From the NCBI GenBank assembly GCA_032622095.1, contig CP136067.1, positions 52,863,899 through 52,927,898 on the forward strand: 64,000 nt of DNA, written 5' to 3'. The notes beneath the pieces were generated by a model. That model saw only the letters and a list, made by a program, of their open reading frames with translations, did not search any database and had not been told where the DNA came from. The translations under genes and the position numbers were made by a program. Shown one piece after another: positions 35,601 to 41,427 of the stretch. The stretch comes from Siphonodentalium dalli (Eukaryota > Mollusca > Scaphopoda > Gadilida > Siphonodentaliidae). The number at the start of each line of letters is the position of its first letter. Within the stretch, counting starts at the first letter, position 1.

Positions 35601-36202
35601 GGCGTTCTCAGCTGAATTGGTTGCCACTCTGGTCTGACATAGACTTATTGTTTTTTAGCTCAACTAAGTACAAAGTAAAATTTGAGCTATTGCCATGGGT
35701 TGTGTCTGCTGTCCGCGTGTGCGTCAGTCTGTGCATCAGCAATTTCTCAACTTTTGATGCCTCCATTGGGTATTTTGAAAATTTAATTTTGGAAGATGCA
35801 TCCTGGATTTCATATGCCTTTCTTGTATAATTATTTGCAATTTTACTCTTATCAACTTGAAACGAACAAAATACTGCGTATTATCTGTGTCATTTACCTA
35901 TGGTATGGGAAAGACTTCCAGTTTAGAGACATGATTTCATACGGTGTTGGTTTTTACAATGAGTATATCACCTATCTGTGCTGTTTTATACGTAAAGTTA
36001 GATTTCATAGTATGTTGATCTGTTTCAGACGTCACAATGCACATACTTTGTTGCCGCAGTCGACAGTAGAATATCACTTGTCGTGGTATTTGAGTGCAAG
36101 AAATCTGAGAAGGACTCAAATGTCAACAGTTTTCTACATGATACCATGCAGTTACTGAGGTGTGTTAAGTTATTCAACAGTTTAAGACCTGGTGCAAAAT
36201 GA
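2556..36202 (+). CDS. KICS2: KICS2 (C12orf66) KICSTOR subunit, complete, 10 coding exons
   Basis: Join of 2556-2651, 12531-12674, 15001-15158, 16487-16624, 19716-19854, 27471-27563, 28760-28854, 31323-31488, 33876-33965 and 36029-36202. Phases agree at every junction and give 430 residues plus stop; the human protein is about 445. Recognisable stretches in order: ETFFKHISEFATDKAKD near the N-terminus, AEKTYLSLIFLGQK, DDLLSHLCGQL, NFHHPLLSPL, EWQFLPSLLQLHEAHSKL, AAEMKT, KHWPNVVM, HYFYDK and a C-terminus ending LRPGAK. These match KICS2 (Pfam C12orf66-like) along its full length. Known family role: with KPTN, ITFG2 and SZT2 it forms KICSTOR, which tethers GATOR1 to lysosomes so mTORC1 is shut off when amino acids are low. 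The region between SNISLVLD and the KHWPNVV motif (exon 8) aligns least well. Introns run from about 1.2 to 9.9 kb and are full of MITEs. Boundaries were read by eye and no transcript was available. Confidence 0.95.
2776..2873. repeat. Palindrome array, left (4 copies)
   Basis: Four copies of the perfect 20-bp palindrome ATTTGCGCTTAAGCGCAAAT arranged as two close pairs. They lie subterminally in the TATGGGAGGCC element, where transposase-binding repeats are commonly found. Confidence 0.9.
3439..3638. repeat. Palindrome array, right (9 copies)
   Basis: Nine copies of the same palindrome, two of them with one base changed (TTTACG start; GCGTAAAT end), separated by 0 to 9 bp. The array ends next to the right TIR at about 3640. 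Confidence 0.9.
4875..4905. repeat. Solo end of a CAGGTC element
   Basis: CAGGTCAGGGAAATGTGA resembles both CAGGTC termini nearby but has no matching opposite end. Probably a decayed or partly deleted copy. Confidence 0.5.
4982..6506. mobile_element. CAGGTCAGGG-ended element, 5-bp TSD TTGGT, interrupted
   Basis: TIRs CAGGTCAGGGAGAACC of about 120 bp, containing the palindrome ACCTCGATCGAGGT, are flanked by TTGGT (4977-4981, 6507-6511). The element is split by a TATGGGAGGCC element (5103-6306). Same terminal CAGGTC and TSD length as the element at 2703-4813, so the same superfamily is likely. Confidence 0.7.
5103..6306. mobile_element. TATGGGAGGCC-ended element 2
   Basis: Starts TATGGGAGGCCAAATTCAC and ends with a near inverted copy that has two extra bases in the TIR. 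Subterminal TTGTGCTTGATTGCG and TTGCGCTTAAGCACAA are degenerate forms of the palindrome in element 1. A clear target duplication is not visible. The minus-strand frame at 5428-5811 (127 codons) is not recognised and probably does not encode protein. Confidence 0.65.
6817..6883 (-). pseudogene. Displaced last codons and stop of the CR1-like LINE
   Basis: Continues the LINE frame after the foldback element: the target repeat, then TIDLETFKAMKPYF and a TAG stop at 6817-6819. This is the usual L-x-x-FK ending of CR1-type ORF2. The LINE 3' UTR probably runs left to about 6700. Confidence 0.7.
6884..9157. mobile_element. 2.3-kb foldback element inserted in a LINE, 8-bp TSD
   Basis: Inverted arms of about 200 bp (6890-7093 and 8953-9151), each bounded by direct copies of TACTAAACAACGAACACAAA. 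The flanking 8-bp TCCTGTAC occurs at 6876-6883 and 9158-9165. Removing the element restores the end of a LINE reading frame, which confirms the boundaries. The interior shows no recognisable transposase. The 8-bp duplication suggests hAT-type mobilisation. Confidence 0.75.
7624..7764. repeat. Hairpin MITE inside the foldback element
   Basis: An imperfect palindrome: arms around AATTTATCAACCTCG and ACTAAATTCTATTTGAGC are mirrored after the centre CTTCGGTAAACCTCGG. A weaker relative is seen at about 22470-22565. Confidence 0.6.
9158..9655 (-). pseudogene. CR1-like LINE reverse transcriptase, C-terminal fragment
   Basis: The minus strand encodes, with breaks, EKAIGTCAFLQRIISCCPEK, then YTTIVRPKLEYVSTIWKP, LRWESLYRR and VWNKIPN. 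This is the conserved end of CR1/L2/Jockey-type ORF2 proteins (VRPKLEYAS-W, W-SLP blocks). The 5' part is missing and the frame is broken. It is a dead non-LTR retrotransposon inside KICS2 intron 1, antisense to the gene. Confidence 0.8.
9914..10015 (-). repeat. Retroelement 3' tail with (GATA)n
   Basis: Four GATA units followed by TTTATTAGGTGCAATA. Read on the minus strand it is an AATAAA-containing end with an (ATCT)n tail, the pattern of many CR1/L2-type LINE or SINE 3' ends. Confidence 0.55.
10065..10757. mobile_element. GAAGTCGGCCC-TIR element, 0.69 kb
   Basis: TIRs of about 80 bp (10065-10145 and 10677-10757), each built from 17-18 bp units of the type CGAAGACGGCCCCATA. Interior is AT-rich and non-coding. 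The target duplication is unclear. Confidence 0.7.
10770..12480. other. KICS2 intron 1, right part: nothing recognised
   Basis: AT-rich unique-looking sequence with only short frames (up to 87 codons) that do not resemble known proteins. Confidence 0.5.
12531..12674 (+). CDS. KICS2: KICS2 coding exon 2
   Basis: Acceptor TTTTTCTCAG, donor GTGAGT, phase 0 at both ends, 48 codons. Starts EKDRDIQK and contains AEKTYLSLIFLGQKWFGRQ, the counterpart of human AEKVYHSLTYLGQK. A pogo-like MITE begins 36 bp past the donor. Confidence 0.95.
12711..12796. mobile_element. pogo-like MITE copy 1 (internally deleted)
   Basis: CAGTAATGCCCTAAATAATC start and GGTCATTACTG end, flanked by TA. Most of the second arm is lost, leaving 86 bp. 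It begins 36 bp past the KICS2 exon 2 donor. Confidence 0.8.
13401..13637. mobile_element. TTAA-flanked MITE family D, copy 1
   Basis: Starts TTAACCCTTTCATGA and ends in TCATGGAATGGTTAA. Two internal hairpins use arms of the GCATTCTCTTATATATGCG type; here they are degenerate. TTAA flanks with CCCTTT ends are the piggyBac signature. Confidence 0.75.
13693..13890. mobile_element. pogo-like MITE copy 2, interrupted by hAT
   Basis: Palindromic copy with the 5' tip altered. Its right tip is split by the hAT element at 13891-14611, and the last bases ATTACTGTA resume at 14612-14620. Confidence 0.85.
13891..14611. mobile_element. hAT-like nonautonomous element, family O copy 1, TSD ATTACTGT
   Basis: Ends CAGTGTTCGCGCTG and CCAGCGCGAACACTG, 721 bp, flanked by the exact 8-bp repeat ATTACTGT (13883-13890, 14612-14619). 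Subterminal TTTGGCTAA repeats occur near both ends. No transposase frame. Confidence 0.88.
14650..14835. repeat. Imperfect (GAT)n microsatellite
   Basis: A 190-bp stretch of degenerate GAT/GAC trinucleotides just before KICS2 exon 3. Its open frame is a product of the repeat. Confidence 0.85.
15001..15158 (+). CDS. KICS2: KICS2 coding exon 3
   Basis: Acceptor ATTTTTCCAG. Encodes NPRHSYQQLSQEF through DDLLSHLCGQLYHFVTARQ (human has EELLSHLSEQL). The donor GTATCC after ATGGATTT gives phase 2. Paired with the exon 4 acceptor at 16486 this restores the family's DFYE motif with no gap. A second GT (TTG|GTACAA) is possible but fits the family less well. Confidence 0.88.
15318..15740. repeat. Hairpin-capped repeat fragment (left end)
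   Basis: Begins with TATACCTCCACTCTCGAAG facing a near inverted copy (GAGAATGGGGGTATAC), followed by CATCCGTCATTCCATCC and two related units. Same architecture as the repeats at 31.6, 35.7, 56.8 and 58.6 kb. Confidence 0.5.
16487..16624 (+). CDS. KICS2: KICS2 coding exon 4
   Basis: Begins after AATACTAG and completes the split Phe codon, then reads YEQITAMSGAKNIIYEDL to FHHPLLSPLKTAF. It is gap-free against the human FYEKMY to FHHPILSPL segment. Donor GTAAGG, phase 2. A palindromic MITE sits only 8 intronic bases plus the TA target past this exon. Confidence 0.9.
16635..16819. mobile_element. pogo-like MITE copy 3, next to exon 4
   Basis: TA-flanked palindromic copy of 185 bp with a partly deleted centre. 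It inserted 8 bases after the first G of the exon 4 donor, leaving GTAAGGCA intact. Confidence 0.88.
16827..17188. mobile_element. hAT-like element related to 29035-29481
   Basis: Shares an internal block (GGAGGTAGAG, GCTAGATGAGTCAA, TGTAAACTTG, ATTACTTGATTTCCTG, ATGATACACATGACACGATA) with 29245-29475. The ends are decayed; the right end reads CATTACAGTCCTA. Confidence 0.6.
17605..17817. mobile_element. pogo-like MITE copy 4, near-perfect palindrome
   Basis: 213 bp, TA-flanked, with two arms of about 105 bp that are almost exact complements. No coding potential. Confidence 0.92.
17867..18004. repeat. 46-bp tandem repeat, 3 identical copies
   Basis: Three perfect copies of a 46-bp unit beginning GAACCACACAGGAGTGTG. 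A diverged single relative is seen at about 44970-45005. Confidence 0.95.
18113..18492. mobile_element. TTAA-flanked MITE family B, copy 1
   Basis: TIRs TTAACCCTTTACCCAACA. It contains two 69-nt hairpins in opposite orientation, so the whole element is roughly palindromic. A central T-rich spacer separates them. piggyBac-like by TTAA target and CCCTTT ends. Confidence 0.9.
18586..18690. repeat. Dispersed repeat, copy 1
   Basis: Reverse complement of 44698-44790; they share TTGCATTACTTCCAC, GGTAATTTCACC and the ACTAGAG block. Class unknown. Confidence 0.55.
18890..19310. repeat. 173-bp tandem repeat, about 2 copies, with GTCC-rich head
   Basis: TTTTTGGTTTCTGA recurs with 173-bp spacing (18970 and 19143) and similarity continues over the whole unit (GGCCAAGTTCGAAT). 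Preceded by GTCCGTCCGTCCG. Same class as the hairpin-capped repeats. Confidence 0.65.
19404..19616. mobile_element. pogo-like MITE copy 5
   Basis: Palindromic 213-bp copy. The right tip has two substitutions (ATTACCA). It ends 99 bp before the KICS2 exon 5 acceptor, in the range where a branch point could lie. Confidence 0.88.
19716..19854 (+). CDS. KICS2: KICS2 coding exon 5
   Basis: Acceptor ATACTACAG, donor GTAGGT, ends in phase 0. Encodes YECDTIHHLLQCQ and EWQFLPSLLQLHEAHSKL, aligning with human VDVLCHLLKAQ and EWKFLPSLVNLHSAHTKL. A pogo-like MITE ends 99 bp upstream of the exon. Confidence 0.95.
19860..21020. other. KICS2 intron 5, left part: nothing recognised
   Basis: AT-rich. The only repeat noticed is GTGAACAAATTCTCATCTC at about 20707, which recurs near 62382. 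Confidence 0.5.
21026..21750. repeat. Dispersed repeat G, copy 3 (about 0.72 kb)
   Basis: Starts ACTAGCAGGTTAGCCCGCC, ends GAAGTCTCAAAATATATAG. Same order of blocks as 193-1330 but with internal deletions. Confidence 0.7.
22094..22338. mobile_element. TTAA-flanked MITE family C, copy 1
   Basis: TIRs TTAACCCTTTGAGTGCCA. One 69-nt hairpin of the family-B type near the left end and a different short hairpin (GGGCCGATGAGATCGGCCC) near the right end. piggyBac-like. Confidence 0.9.
22341..22417. repeat. Hairpin with arms AATGTTCAGATAATAAGTT
   Basis: Arms AATGTTCAGATAATAAGTT and GAACTTATTATCTGAACATT around a spacer of about 30 bp. The arm recurs at 30611-30660 (hairpin), 41038 and 48247 (single). 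Confidence 0.65.
22695..23096. mobile_element. TTAA-flanked MITE family B, copy 2
   Basis: Full copy with TTAACCCTTTACCCAACA ends, an internal ACCGGCC duplication near the left end and two oppositely oriented 69-nt hairpins. Confidence 0.92.
23626..24604. mobile_element. hAT nonautonomous element, TSD CATTGAAC
   Basis: TIRs TAGGGCTTCACGGTAT, the classic hAT YAGGG end, extending with mismatches for about 70 bp. 979 bp, flanked by exact 8-bp CATTGAAC (23618-23625, 24605-24612). The interior is AT-rich without a transposase frame. Confidence 0.92.
24665..24862. mobile_element. pogo-like MITE copy 6
   Basis: TA-flanked palindromic copy; the left TIR has lost the GCCCTAAA block. Confidence 0.85.
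24863..25047. repeat. Dispersed repeat N, copy 1
   Basis: Shares TTCACAAACTCTTTTCATGC and ACTCCACAGAGTATATTTATC with 52577-52795. The open frames in both copies differ, so no protein is claimed. Confidence 0.55.
25133..25391. mobile_element. TTAA-flanked MITE family D, copy 2
   Basis: TTAACCCTTTCATGATGG start and AAGGGTTAA end. Two imperfect hairpins with arms of the GCATTCTCTTATATATGCG type. Confidence 0.85.
25494..25706. mobile_element. pogo-like MITE copy 7
   Basis: 213-bp TA-flanked near-perfect palindrome. The two arms carry matching substitutions (AACCAAAGC), so they have stayed complementary. Confidence 0.92.
26065..26144. mobile_element. TTAA-flanked MITE family D, partial copy 3
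   Basis: Only the right end: half hairpin, CACTGGCACAGG, then GCAGCTCCCATCATGAAAGG and TTAA. Confidence 0.65.
26270..26405. repeat. Palindromic repeat family L, copy 1
   Basis: GAATGAGGTCCCCAGAGGG faces its inverted copy CCCTCTGGGACCTCATT around a centre GATGCTATCCTGCACAGC-like loop. Confidence 0.75.
26514..26690 (+). mobile_element. tRNA-derived SINE-like sequence
   Basis: TTGGTGGCTCAGTCAGTTAG resembles a tRNA A box and GGGTCCAAATCC about 50 bp later resembles a B box. No clover-leaf can be closed, so it is a tRNA-related SINE head rather than a tRNA gene. Confidence 0.5.
26883..27220. repeat. About 170-bp tandem repeat, 2 diverged copies
   Basis: Blocks ACCATTTATT, GAAGCAGA, CAACCGGA-like, CGTCTAACGGTTTACCC and GACACATTC-like recur in the same order at about 170-bp spacing. 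Confidence 0.6.
27471..27563 (+). CDS. KICS2: KICS2 coding exon 6
   Basis: Acceptor ATCCTTTCAG, donor GTCAGC, 31 codons, phase 0. Encodes NKKSTFGSSKSSTLPALYQW and then LVKYKQLLTSK, equivalent to the human TKKHLFGG to LWLMKLKNMLLAK segment. Confidence 0.9.
27570..28180. other. KICS2 intron 6, left part: nothing recognised
   Basis: AT-rich intron sequence with no repeat or coding signal seen by eye. Confidence 0.5.
28191..28580. mobile_element. TTAA-flanked MITE family B, copy 3
   Basis: Full copy with two opposite 69-nt hairpins; one arm has a single change (GCATTTTC). Lies 179 bp upstream of KICS2 exon 7. Confidence 0.92.
28760..28854 (+). CDS. KICS2: KICS2 coding exon 7
   Basis: Acceptor CATTTTCAG, donor GTAAAT, phase 2. 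Encodes FCLYFYDVLSKQTVAAEMKT, very close to human [20 protein letters not shown]. Confidence 0.95.
29035..29481. mobile_element. hAT-like element with GGGCTGCAACGATACA ends
   Basis: Left end AGGGCTGCAACGATACA and right end GAATCGTTGCAGCC are inverted and typical of hAT elements. Many GATAC motifs inside. Target duplication not resolved. Related to 16827-17188. Confidence 0.65.
29657..30243. mobile_element. hAT-like family O copy 2, TSD TTTATGTT/TTGATGTT
   Basis: CAGAGTTCGTGCTGCCACTT start and CCAGCGCGGACCCTG end, 587 bp. The 8-bp duplication has one mismatch (29649-29656, 30244-30251). Subterminal TTTGCCAA / TTTGGCAA repeats. Confidence 0.8.
30611..30660. repeat. Hairpin with AATGTTCAGATAATAAGT arms, copy 2
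   Basis: AATGTTCAGATAATAAGT faces AACTTATTTTCTGAAC across about 12 bp. Related to 22341-22417. Confidence 0.6.
30672..30746. repeat. Short tandem repeat, 3 copies
   Basis: AGGACTCCTTCTGTACTTAT repeated three times with 3-6 bp of AT filler between copies. Confidence 0.9.
30838..31223. mobile_element. TTAA-flanked MITE family B, copy 4
   Basis: Full copy with two 69-nt hairpins and a deletion in the left ACCGGCC part. Its right TTAA ends 99 bp before KICS2 exon 8. Confidence 0.92.
31323..31488 (+). CDS. KICS2: KICS2 coding exon 8
   Basis: Acceptor ATCTTTTTCAG, donor GTATGT. Encodes ITSFQRKTDASNISLVLD, then a poorly conserved stretch, then GLKLYPAIF. The human counterpart is ISSFIRKYDAANVSLIFD, a variable linker and DQYPAVV. 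A TTAA-flanked MITE ends 99 bp upstream of the exon. Confidence 0.92.
31590..32378. repeat. Tandem repeat with hairpin cap (right end)
   Basis: About five diverged units containing CCAAAGGATTTAGTCATGCA and CAAGATGGCTGC. They end in ATGGACAATGGACACC and the cap CAATAGCTCAAACTTTAC followed by its inverted copy GTAAAGTTGAGCTA. The same unit is found at 56.8-58.5 kb. Confidence 0.75.
32380..33870. other. KICS2 intron 8, right part: only a microsatellite
   Basis: Apart from the (TC)n at 33428 no repeat or coding signal was recognised. Confidence 0.5.
33428..33454. repeat. (TC)n microsatellite
   Basis: About 13 TC dinucleotides in KICS2 intron 8. Frames translated through it (SLSLSL or RERERE) are artefacts. 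Confidence 0.95.
33876..33965 (+). CDS. KICS2: KICS2 coding exon 9
   Basis: Acceptor TTTTCTCAG, donor GTGAGT, 30 codons, phase 0. Encodes EYPAKHWPNVVMRITEIG and DKVHYFYDK. The human counterpart has MHWPNVIMIMTD and EKVVHFYDDK. Confidence 0.95.
34427..34612. mobile_element. TTAA-flanked MITE family C, copy 3 (right end missing)
   Basis: TTAACCCTTTGAGTGCCA start and one 69-nt hairpin with two extra bases in the right arm. A long T run follows, then loss of the right end before GCATGATCATGATGC. Confidence 0.8.
34970..35264. mobile_element. Possible MITE with GTGTTCTGT...TTATTGCACACC ends
   Basis: TTGTGTTCTGTCTATTTATTGCACACCCA-type end at 34978-35007 is mirrored at 35234-35262. The same end appears singly near 29490, 44955 and 54252. 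Confidence 0.5.
35655..35760. repeat. Hairpin cap (left end) of capped tandem repeat
   Basis: TTTTTAGCTCAACTAAGTAC and AAAGTAAAATTTGAGCTATTG form the inverted counterpart of the right cap at 32320-32378, then GTCCGCGTGTGCGTCAGTC. Only the left end is present, near KICS2 exon 10. Confidence 0.6.
36029..36202 (+). CDS. KICS2: KICS2 terminal coding exon 10 with stop
   Basis: Acceptor CTGTTTCAG, 57 codons plus TGA. Encodes TSQCTYFV, VVVFECKKSEKDSNVNSFL and ends VKLFNSLRPGAK. Human ends in FASLKPGAKG, so the C-terminus is intact. Confidence 0.95.
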   Translation, partial: TSQCTYFVAAVDSRISLVVVFECKKSEKDSNVNSFLHDTMQLLRCVKLFNSLRPGAK

Positions 36203-36334
36203 GATGTTTGAACTGCCTGGATTGTGGTCTTATGTTGCCAAATCGGACAGGACCGTTGGTAGGATGTCAGATTAAAATCAATTAAAATAGTAACCATGAT
36301 AGCCCTGCCTGCCTGTGATATTTGTGGCAAGACA

Positions 36335-36340
36335 AATAAA
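36335..36340 (+). promoter_or_regulatory. KICS2 poly(A) signal AATAAA
   Basis: Canonical AATAAA 132 bp after the KICS2 stop codon, followed by an overlapping AAAATAAT run. It is the first good candidate in the 3' UTR. Confidence 0.6.
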
Positions 36341-36389
36341 ATAATTTTTACACCAGATTTTAGTTTTTATTGAGCCATCATTTGATTTG

Positions 36390-36459
36390 ACAAGGAGATA
36401 GCCCTACTTCATATACCACTTACAACAAGGAGATAGCCCTACTTCATATCCCACTTACA
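36390..36459. repeat. 35-bp tandem duplication
   Basis: Two near-identical 35-bp units starting ACAAGGAGATAGCCCTACTT. Confidence 0.9.
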
Positions 36460-36525
36460 GCAATGAGAGTGCATTACCTATGCCTCCAATGTATATATAA
36501 CAAAGGCCAAGAGTCAACACATCTG

Positions 36526-36898
36526 TGGCCCCAACGCTGTTTTATACGAAGTGCCAGACAACGGTCACACTAGGACGACCCAGGGATGATGAGATGATGC
36601 TAAAAACTTCAAAGCACGCATGCTCTCCAACAAAGGGGGCCTAAATGGGGGGAGTGATTTTCCATGAATCATCTTAGTGCGACCCGTGTCTTGGAAGTCG
36701 TATAAAACAGCGATGAGCCACAGGCATGTAGGCACAAGATATGCAGCACGTCGGGTTGTGCCAGAGAAATTCTGACGAGCCAGTTGGTTTTATACATCAT
36801 GCTCCGGTCGCGCTCTCTTGGACTTTGGACCATTTTCACACTAATTAGGCTGGCGCGAACCATGTCTGGCTCGACATATAAAACGGGCCTTATCCAAG
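36526..36898. mobile_element. MITE with GTTTTATACGA motifs
   Basis: Left arm CGCTGTTTTATACGAAGTGC and right arm GACATATAAAACGGGCC are inverted, with CCAGACA / TGTCTGG inside. Two further GTTTTATAC motifs lie near the middle, one of them inverted. Confidence 0.55.
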
Positions 36899-36899
36899 C

Positions 36900-38820
36900 A
36901 GTTTCCCCCAAATGCTACACAGGATTAAAATGAATTTCCTGGCATTATTTCTCTTGACAGAAATTTATGGAAAGGCAAAATCCTTGTTGTTTATAGTAAC
37001 ATGTATTCGCAGTAATTGTTTGAATGACATTGTGGCTTCGATATTTGGCTTAAAATTTCCAATAAATTGACTCATTTGAACTATTTTTTTGTGGGATTTG
37101 AGGGCATTTCAAAGACACAGGTACTTTCACATGAATGGGTTTACATATTCTTGTCAATATCCTAGTACATCAGCAGGACCTTCGCCCTCTGCATCTAAAC
37201 TGGTTGGAATGTGATTTAAAATCAAGACATGATGTAAAGAAGTAACATTTTATTCTGCATTAAATGACAATGAAACAAAATACCACAGAAGTTAAACGAA
37301 ATAGATTTTTAAAACATATGATGAATTTATAGTAAGTTAATGAAGCAGATGGAATTTATAAACTAATGAATGATTTTATGAAAATCTTTTCATGTTATAA
37401 ATAAAATATAAATGAATTTTCAGCAAAAACAAAACAAAACCCACAGGGCTTGTTCAGAAAGGTTTACTGAAGTTCCATGAACTGAATACAAGTCAACGAT
37501 CAAATGTAATCGGGGCTAAAAAAAATACTTGAACAATTTCCATAAATTATCTAAGCCTCCTAAAATCAAATTGAACAAACAAAGTAATTCCCCTTCCAGA
37601 GGAGTTGACAGTCAATAAAATAAACAATGGATTAGTACAAAAATAAGCCATAATTTAATACAAAAAAAGGAAGCACAAGATGACACAACGTGAGGATACA
37701 AAGTGACTCGCCTATTCTGAAACACTAATCTCCGTGCCCGGCACAATGATATATCAGTAATATCCTCAATTTAACTATAAAGAGTATTCATCTGATTTGA
37801 CAAAGTTTGCTGCACAACTCATAAACAAACCAAAAAAAAACCATCTGTCTAGCTAAATTTATGGACAGATGTGGACTTCGCGTTGTGAAGCCGGGTGACA
37901 GAATGATTTATGTTTATTAACAGAAACAGAACATTACTTTTGTTTGGCCTTAGAAAAATGGAAAGAGCAAATAATGCCGTATAAAATAAATTCCTAGATT
38001 ATCAACAGTATCGTCCCCAATATTTCGCCCGCCTCATATATATTTATTTTTTGTTCCAAACTTCAAGATTCATGGTCATTGATTGTGGGAAATCACCATT
38101 CTCACAAAAAGGTTAGAAAGATGTCCAATTGGCACTGTAGCAGCTAGACATTGTTAACACATTTGGATAGGTCTTCCCCTGTGGAAACAAGAGATGGACT
38201 GTCATCCGGTGCATAACCCCATGTAGCATACTGCCTTGTGTGGGCATACTTATGACTGAGATACTCAGGCAGATGCCCCCTTTTTGGCAAAAGCAAGTGT
38301 ATACGTATCTACTTCACTTTTGTGTAACTTTCTTCACATGGACCCCCTACATGCATGTATAGAATAGAAGCCAATAATAATATTATTACAGCTATCACAC
38401 TTTACTAATAGGTGTAATTATTAGTACAATGTATGCATTTATGTATGTAGAGAGGTAATTGTATTGTCACTAATTGGTGCACCGAAAATAAATAATAAAA
38501 AAAAACTTCCGATAATCTAGGTATAAATTTTTATGGCGTAAATAATTGTCATCAGATGGGGCATCTTTTCACATATCATTTTCACACTGTGACAGAAAGA
38601 GGCTAATAAATAGATACTACAGTCAATATGCAGACTCTACGTGCTCCAGAAAGATCAATTTTGGAACATATGTGTGTTCCGTTTTATAGTTTTAAAGATG
38701 CTCTACCTCTTCATAATAATAACAACATAATATTTATAAATCCCAATTTCAAGACTACAAATAGCTATTTTGTGAATAAATTACAGATAAAACTGAAGAT
38801 TGGGCATATTAATTGTCTAT
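36900..38820. other. Intergenic, nothing recognised
   Basis: Between the KICS2 3' end and the family E MITE. AT-rich, no frame above 65 codons, no repeat seen by eye. Confidence 0.5.
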
Positions 38821-38821
38821 A

Positions 38822-39094
38822 TTAACCCTTTGGCGAGTGGAACGACATATAATATGTCATTTCGGGAAGTGTCATTTTTATGTAGACATAACTTCAATTA
38901 ATCATCTGATTTATAAATGAATTGTACAGGAGATATTTTGATTAATATAATGTCCCAATGTATAAGTGCAATAGATTAAAATACCACACGTAAACAGAAA
39001 ATACACATAAATTAAAATGAATTATCGCTATGACGTTGACGTTAAATTCACGCATGACATCATGTATATGACGTTATACTCCCCAAAGGGTTAA
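38822..39094. mobile_element. TTAA-flanked MITE family E
   Basis: TTAACCCTTTGGCGAGTGG start and CCCAAAGGGTTAA end, 273 bp, with a GACATATAATATGTC palindrome near the left end. piggyBac-like termini but without the 69-nt hairpin. Confidence 0.8.
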
Positions 39095-39414
39095 AGGGCA
39101 TAACAAAGTGGTTTGTTTCAATTGGAAGGTCATGGTGAAAATGCAATTTGTCGTGACTGGGGTGCTAACAAGAAATCTCCTTTGGCATACTCTGAACGTT
39201 TCAGCATGTATTTCTGTTCTAAAAATAGCCCACAATACTGCTCCGCTGATGCGATAAGAAATTCTAAATAAATTTTATATTAATTGATAGAAACTTTTCC
39301 GGACAGGTGTCCTCGATTCATATCTATTATTTTATATCCCAGAATCTATATAAAACTTTCTGGTAAGAGATAGACCATCTTTAAAACTTTGATTGTAAAA
39401 TGTTGATATATATA

Positions 39415-39627
39415 CAGTAATGCCCTAAATAATCGACTCCTTAACCACAGCAGAATTATGGGTAACTTTTCAGGATTTAGTCGGAAATATGGCTTGTTGC
39501 CATTCATCGGAAAGCTCTCATTGAGAGCTTTCCGATGAATGGCAACAAGCCATATTTCCAACTAAATCCTGGAAAATTACCCATAATTCTGCTTTAGTTA
39601 AGGAGTTGATTATTTAGAGCATTACTG
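39415..39627. mobile_element. pogo-like MITE copy 8
   Basis: 213-bp TA-flanked palindrome in the KICS2-TTC17 intergenic region; right arm has a few changes (GGAAAATT, GCTTTAG). Confidence 0.92.
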
Positions 39628-39929
39628 TAGCTACACTTTGGAGATCACTCATTCTGGTGGTGAAACTATGAATGAGAATATTTTGATTTCAATGAAAGAT
39701 GAAAGTAACTCCATCGAACTGTGTCTTAAGATGGTGAAACCTCTATCAATATCACATTCTCTTCTATAGGAGACATAGACTCAGATGGAAGTTCCCAAAT
39801 GTCAAATATTGTGATGTAGACCAATTGGGAACCTTGATTATGCAATGTGTCATCTGCCAGTTTGGGGATATAGAGAATCTAAACTAAAAAATAAATAGAA
39901 TTTATGTTTCTATATATATTTTATAATAA

Positions 39930-40055
39930 AGAAACTTTCCAGAGAAGATGAGGCCCAACCAGAGTGAGAATTTAGTGCGGGATAGCGTCACTAAATTCAT
40001 CCTCTGGGGACCTCACTCTGCAAATGACATGCACACTATAATCAGGTCTGATGAG
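39930..40055. repeat. Palindromic repeat family L, copy 2
   Basis: Diverged copy in inverted orientation with a shortened left arm: CCAGAGTGAGAATTTAGT and ATCCTCTGGGGACCTCACT. Confidence 0.65.
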
Positions 40056-41400
40056 TTGTCAAATGAAAGTGGTAATTTAATATGGAAAATACATTTTATC
40101 ATGATGATCACATAACTAAACAAAAATTACGAACTCATTTGACCTCACAAAATGATCTTGGCTTATTCCTTCTTTTCTGGAAGTAAACATGAAAGCATGG
40201 GCCGCCTTGAAAGAAATCGTATATCATGCAAAGTGGAAAATACATACATCGTGAGATGTCCAGTGTTAAGATATGCCAGAATACATACCACCATACCCGC
40301 CAAGTAAGAGGACATACCCACCACCAGAAACAACATAGTTGACACATACCTGCCAAGTATAAAAAAGGCCCAACATCAACAACAAATGTATCCGCCACAT
40401 TCTATGAAACATATCCACCATGAAAACTGACCAATAAGCAGGCACCATGCCAACTATAAGGTATATAAGTAAATCTGGAATCGATGCAGCATCATAACCT
40501 GTTGTGTCCGAAGAAGCCCCGCCCATACAGGGCGAAATTGGGTTAAGACTATAGGAAAGACCAGTATAGAACTCAGAGATTACCCTCTGAGAATCAGTTT
40601 TTATTTCCGTTCATTGCTACTAACATAGTTAGATGTTATAATTATTTTCACTGTGATAAATCACTCTTTCCAATAATTATAGCATTTTGTGTATGTGGGA
40701 TAAATTGATTTCAATGGACGAAAAATCCTGCCACTGGGTCTGGGAGCGAAGTCCGTGCTAAAAGAGTATTAAGGGAATGGCACATCAACTAAAAACAGCA
40801 ACCTATATAACAAGCTGGTTTTAGTCCAAATAAAGTAGGATTAAGCTCAAGCTGAACAGAACCAAAATAAGAGGTAAAAAAATGAATAAAAACAGTTAAG
40901 GCCATGGCTGCCAAATTCTATGGAAGACAATTTAACACACAATCACAAAACTGGCGCACTCGCCATGACAAAAATAACCTCAGCTCAAGGACCAAGCTAA
41001 TACTGTTAAGTGTAACAAAAATTGGGTTCCAATAGTTCTTTAACTTATTATCTGAACATTTTCCACAAATTTATACAAATCCATCTACACTTGTATTATT
41101 TTTTTGTTTGTCTGTCTGCTTTTTATTACCAGTGTACACTTTCAGCATAGAAAGACTAAATTGTACCATAGGTCTAACCTTTAAAGCATTATACAATTAT
41201 ATGCAATTGTAGTAATCAGGGCAGATAAGAATGTGCCCCAATGGCCAGTGCAGTGACTTACACCTTAATAAAACACACTCAAACTAAATTAATATAACAT
41301 TTTCTTGATTAATTTCTATAGTCAACTGAATATATTTTCTGCAGTTTGGAAATTATACCCATGCAGCACTGTAAGTTAGCACAATATTCTGCCTGTAAAT
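40056..41400. other. Intergenic, weak CATACC-rich repetition
   Basis: At 40270-40470 short blocks such as CATACCTGCCAAGTA and CATATCCACCATG recur irregularly, producing three overlapping minus-strand frames rich in Trp/Gly/Tyr. Probably a degenerate simple repeat. Confidence 0.4.
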
Positions 41401-41427
41401 TATTGATCGATTAGTCTATGGTCGCAC

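Noticed and set aside
36669..36911. 80-codon minus-strand frame
   Set aside because: It coincides with a MITE-like inverted repeat and has no recognisable motif.
40135..40526. Three overlapping minus-strand frames with many Trp and Gly
   Set aside because: They follow an irregular CATACC-type repeat and do not resemble membrane proteins beyond composition.
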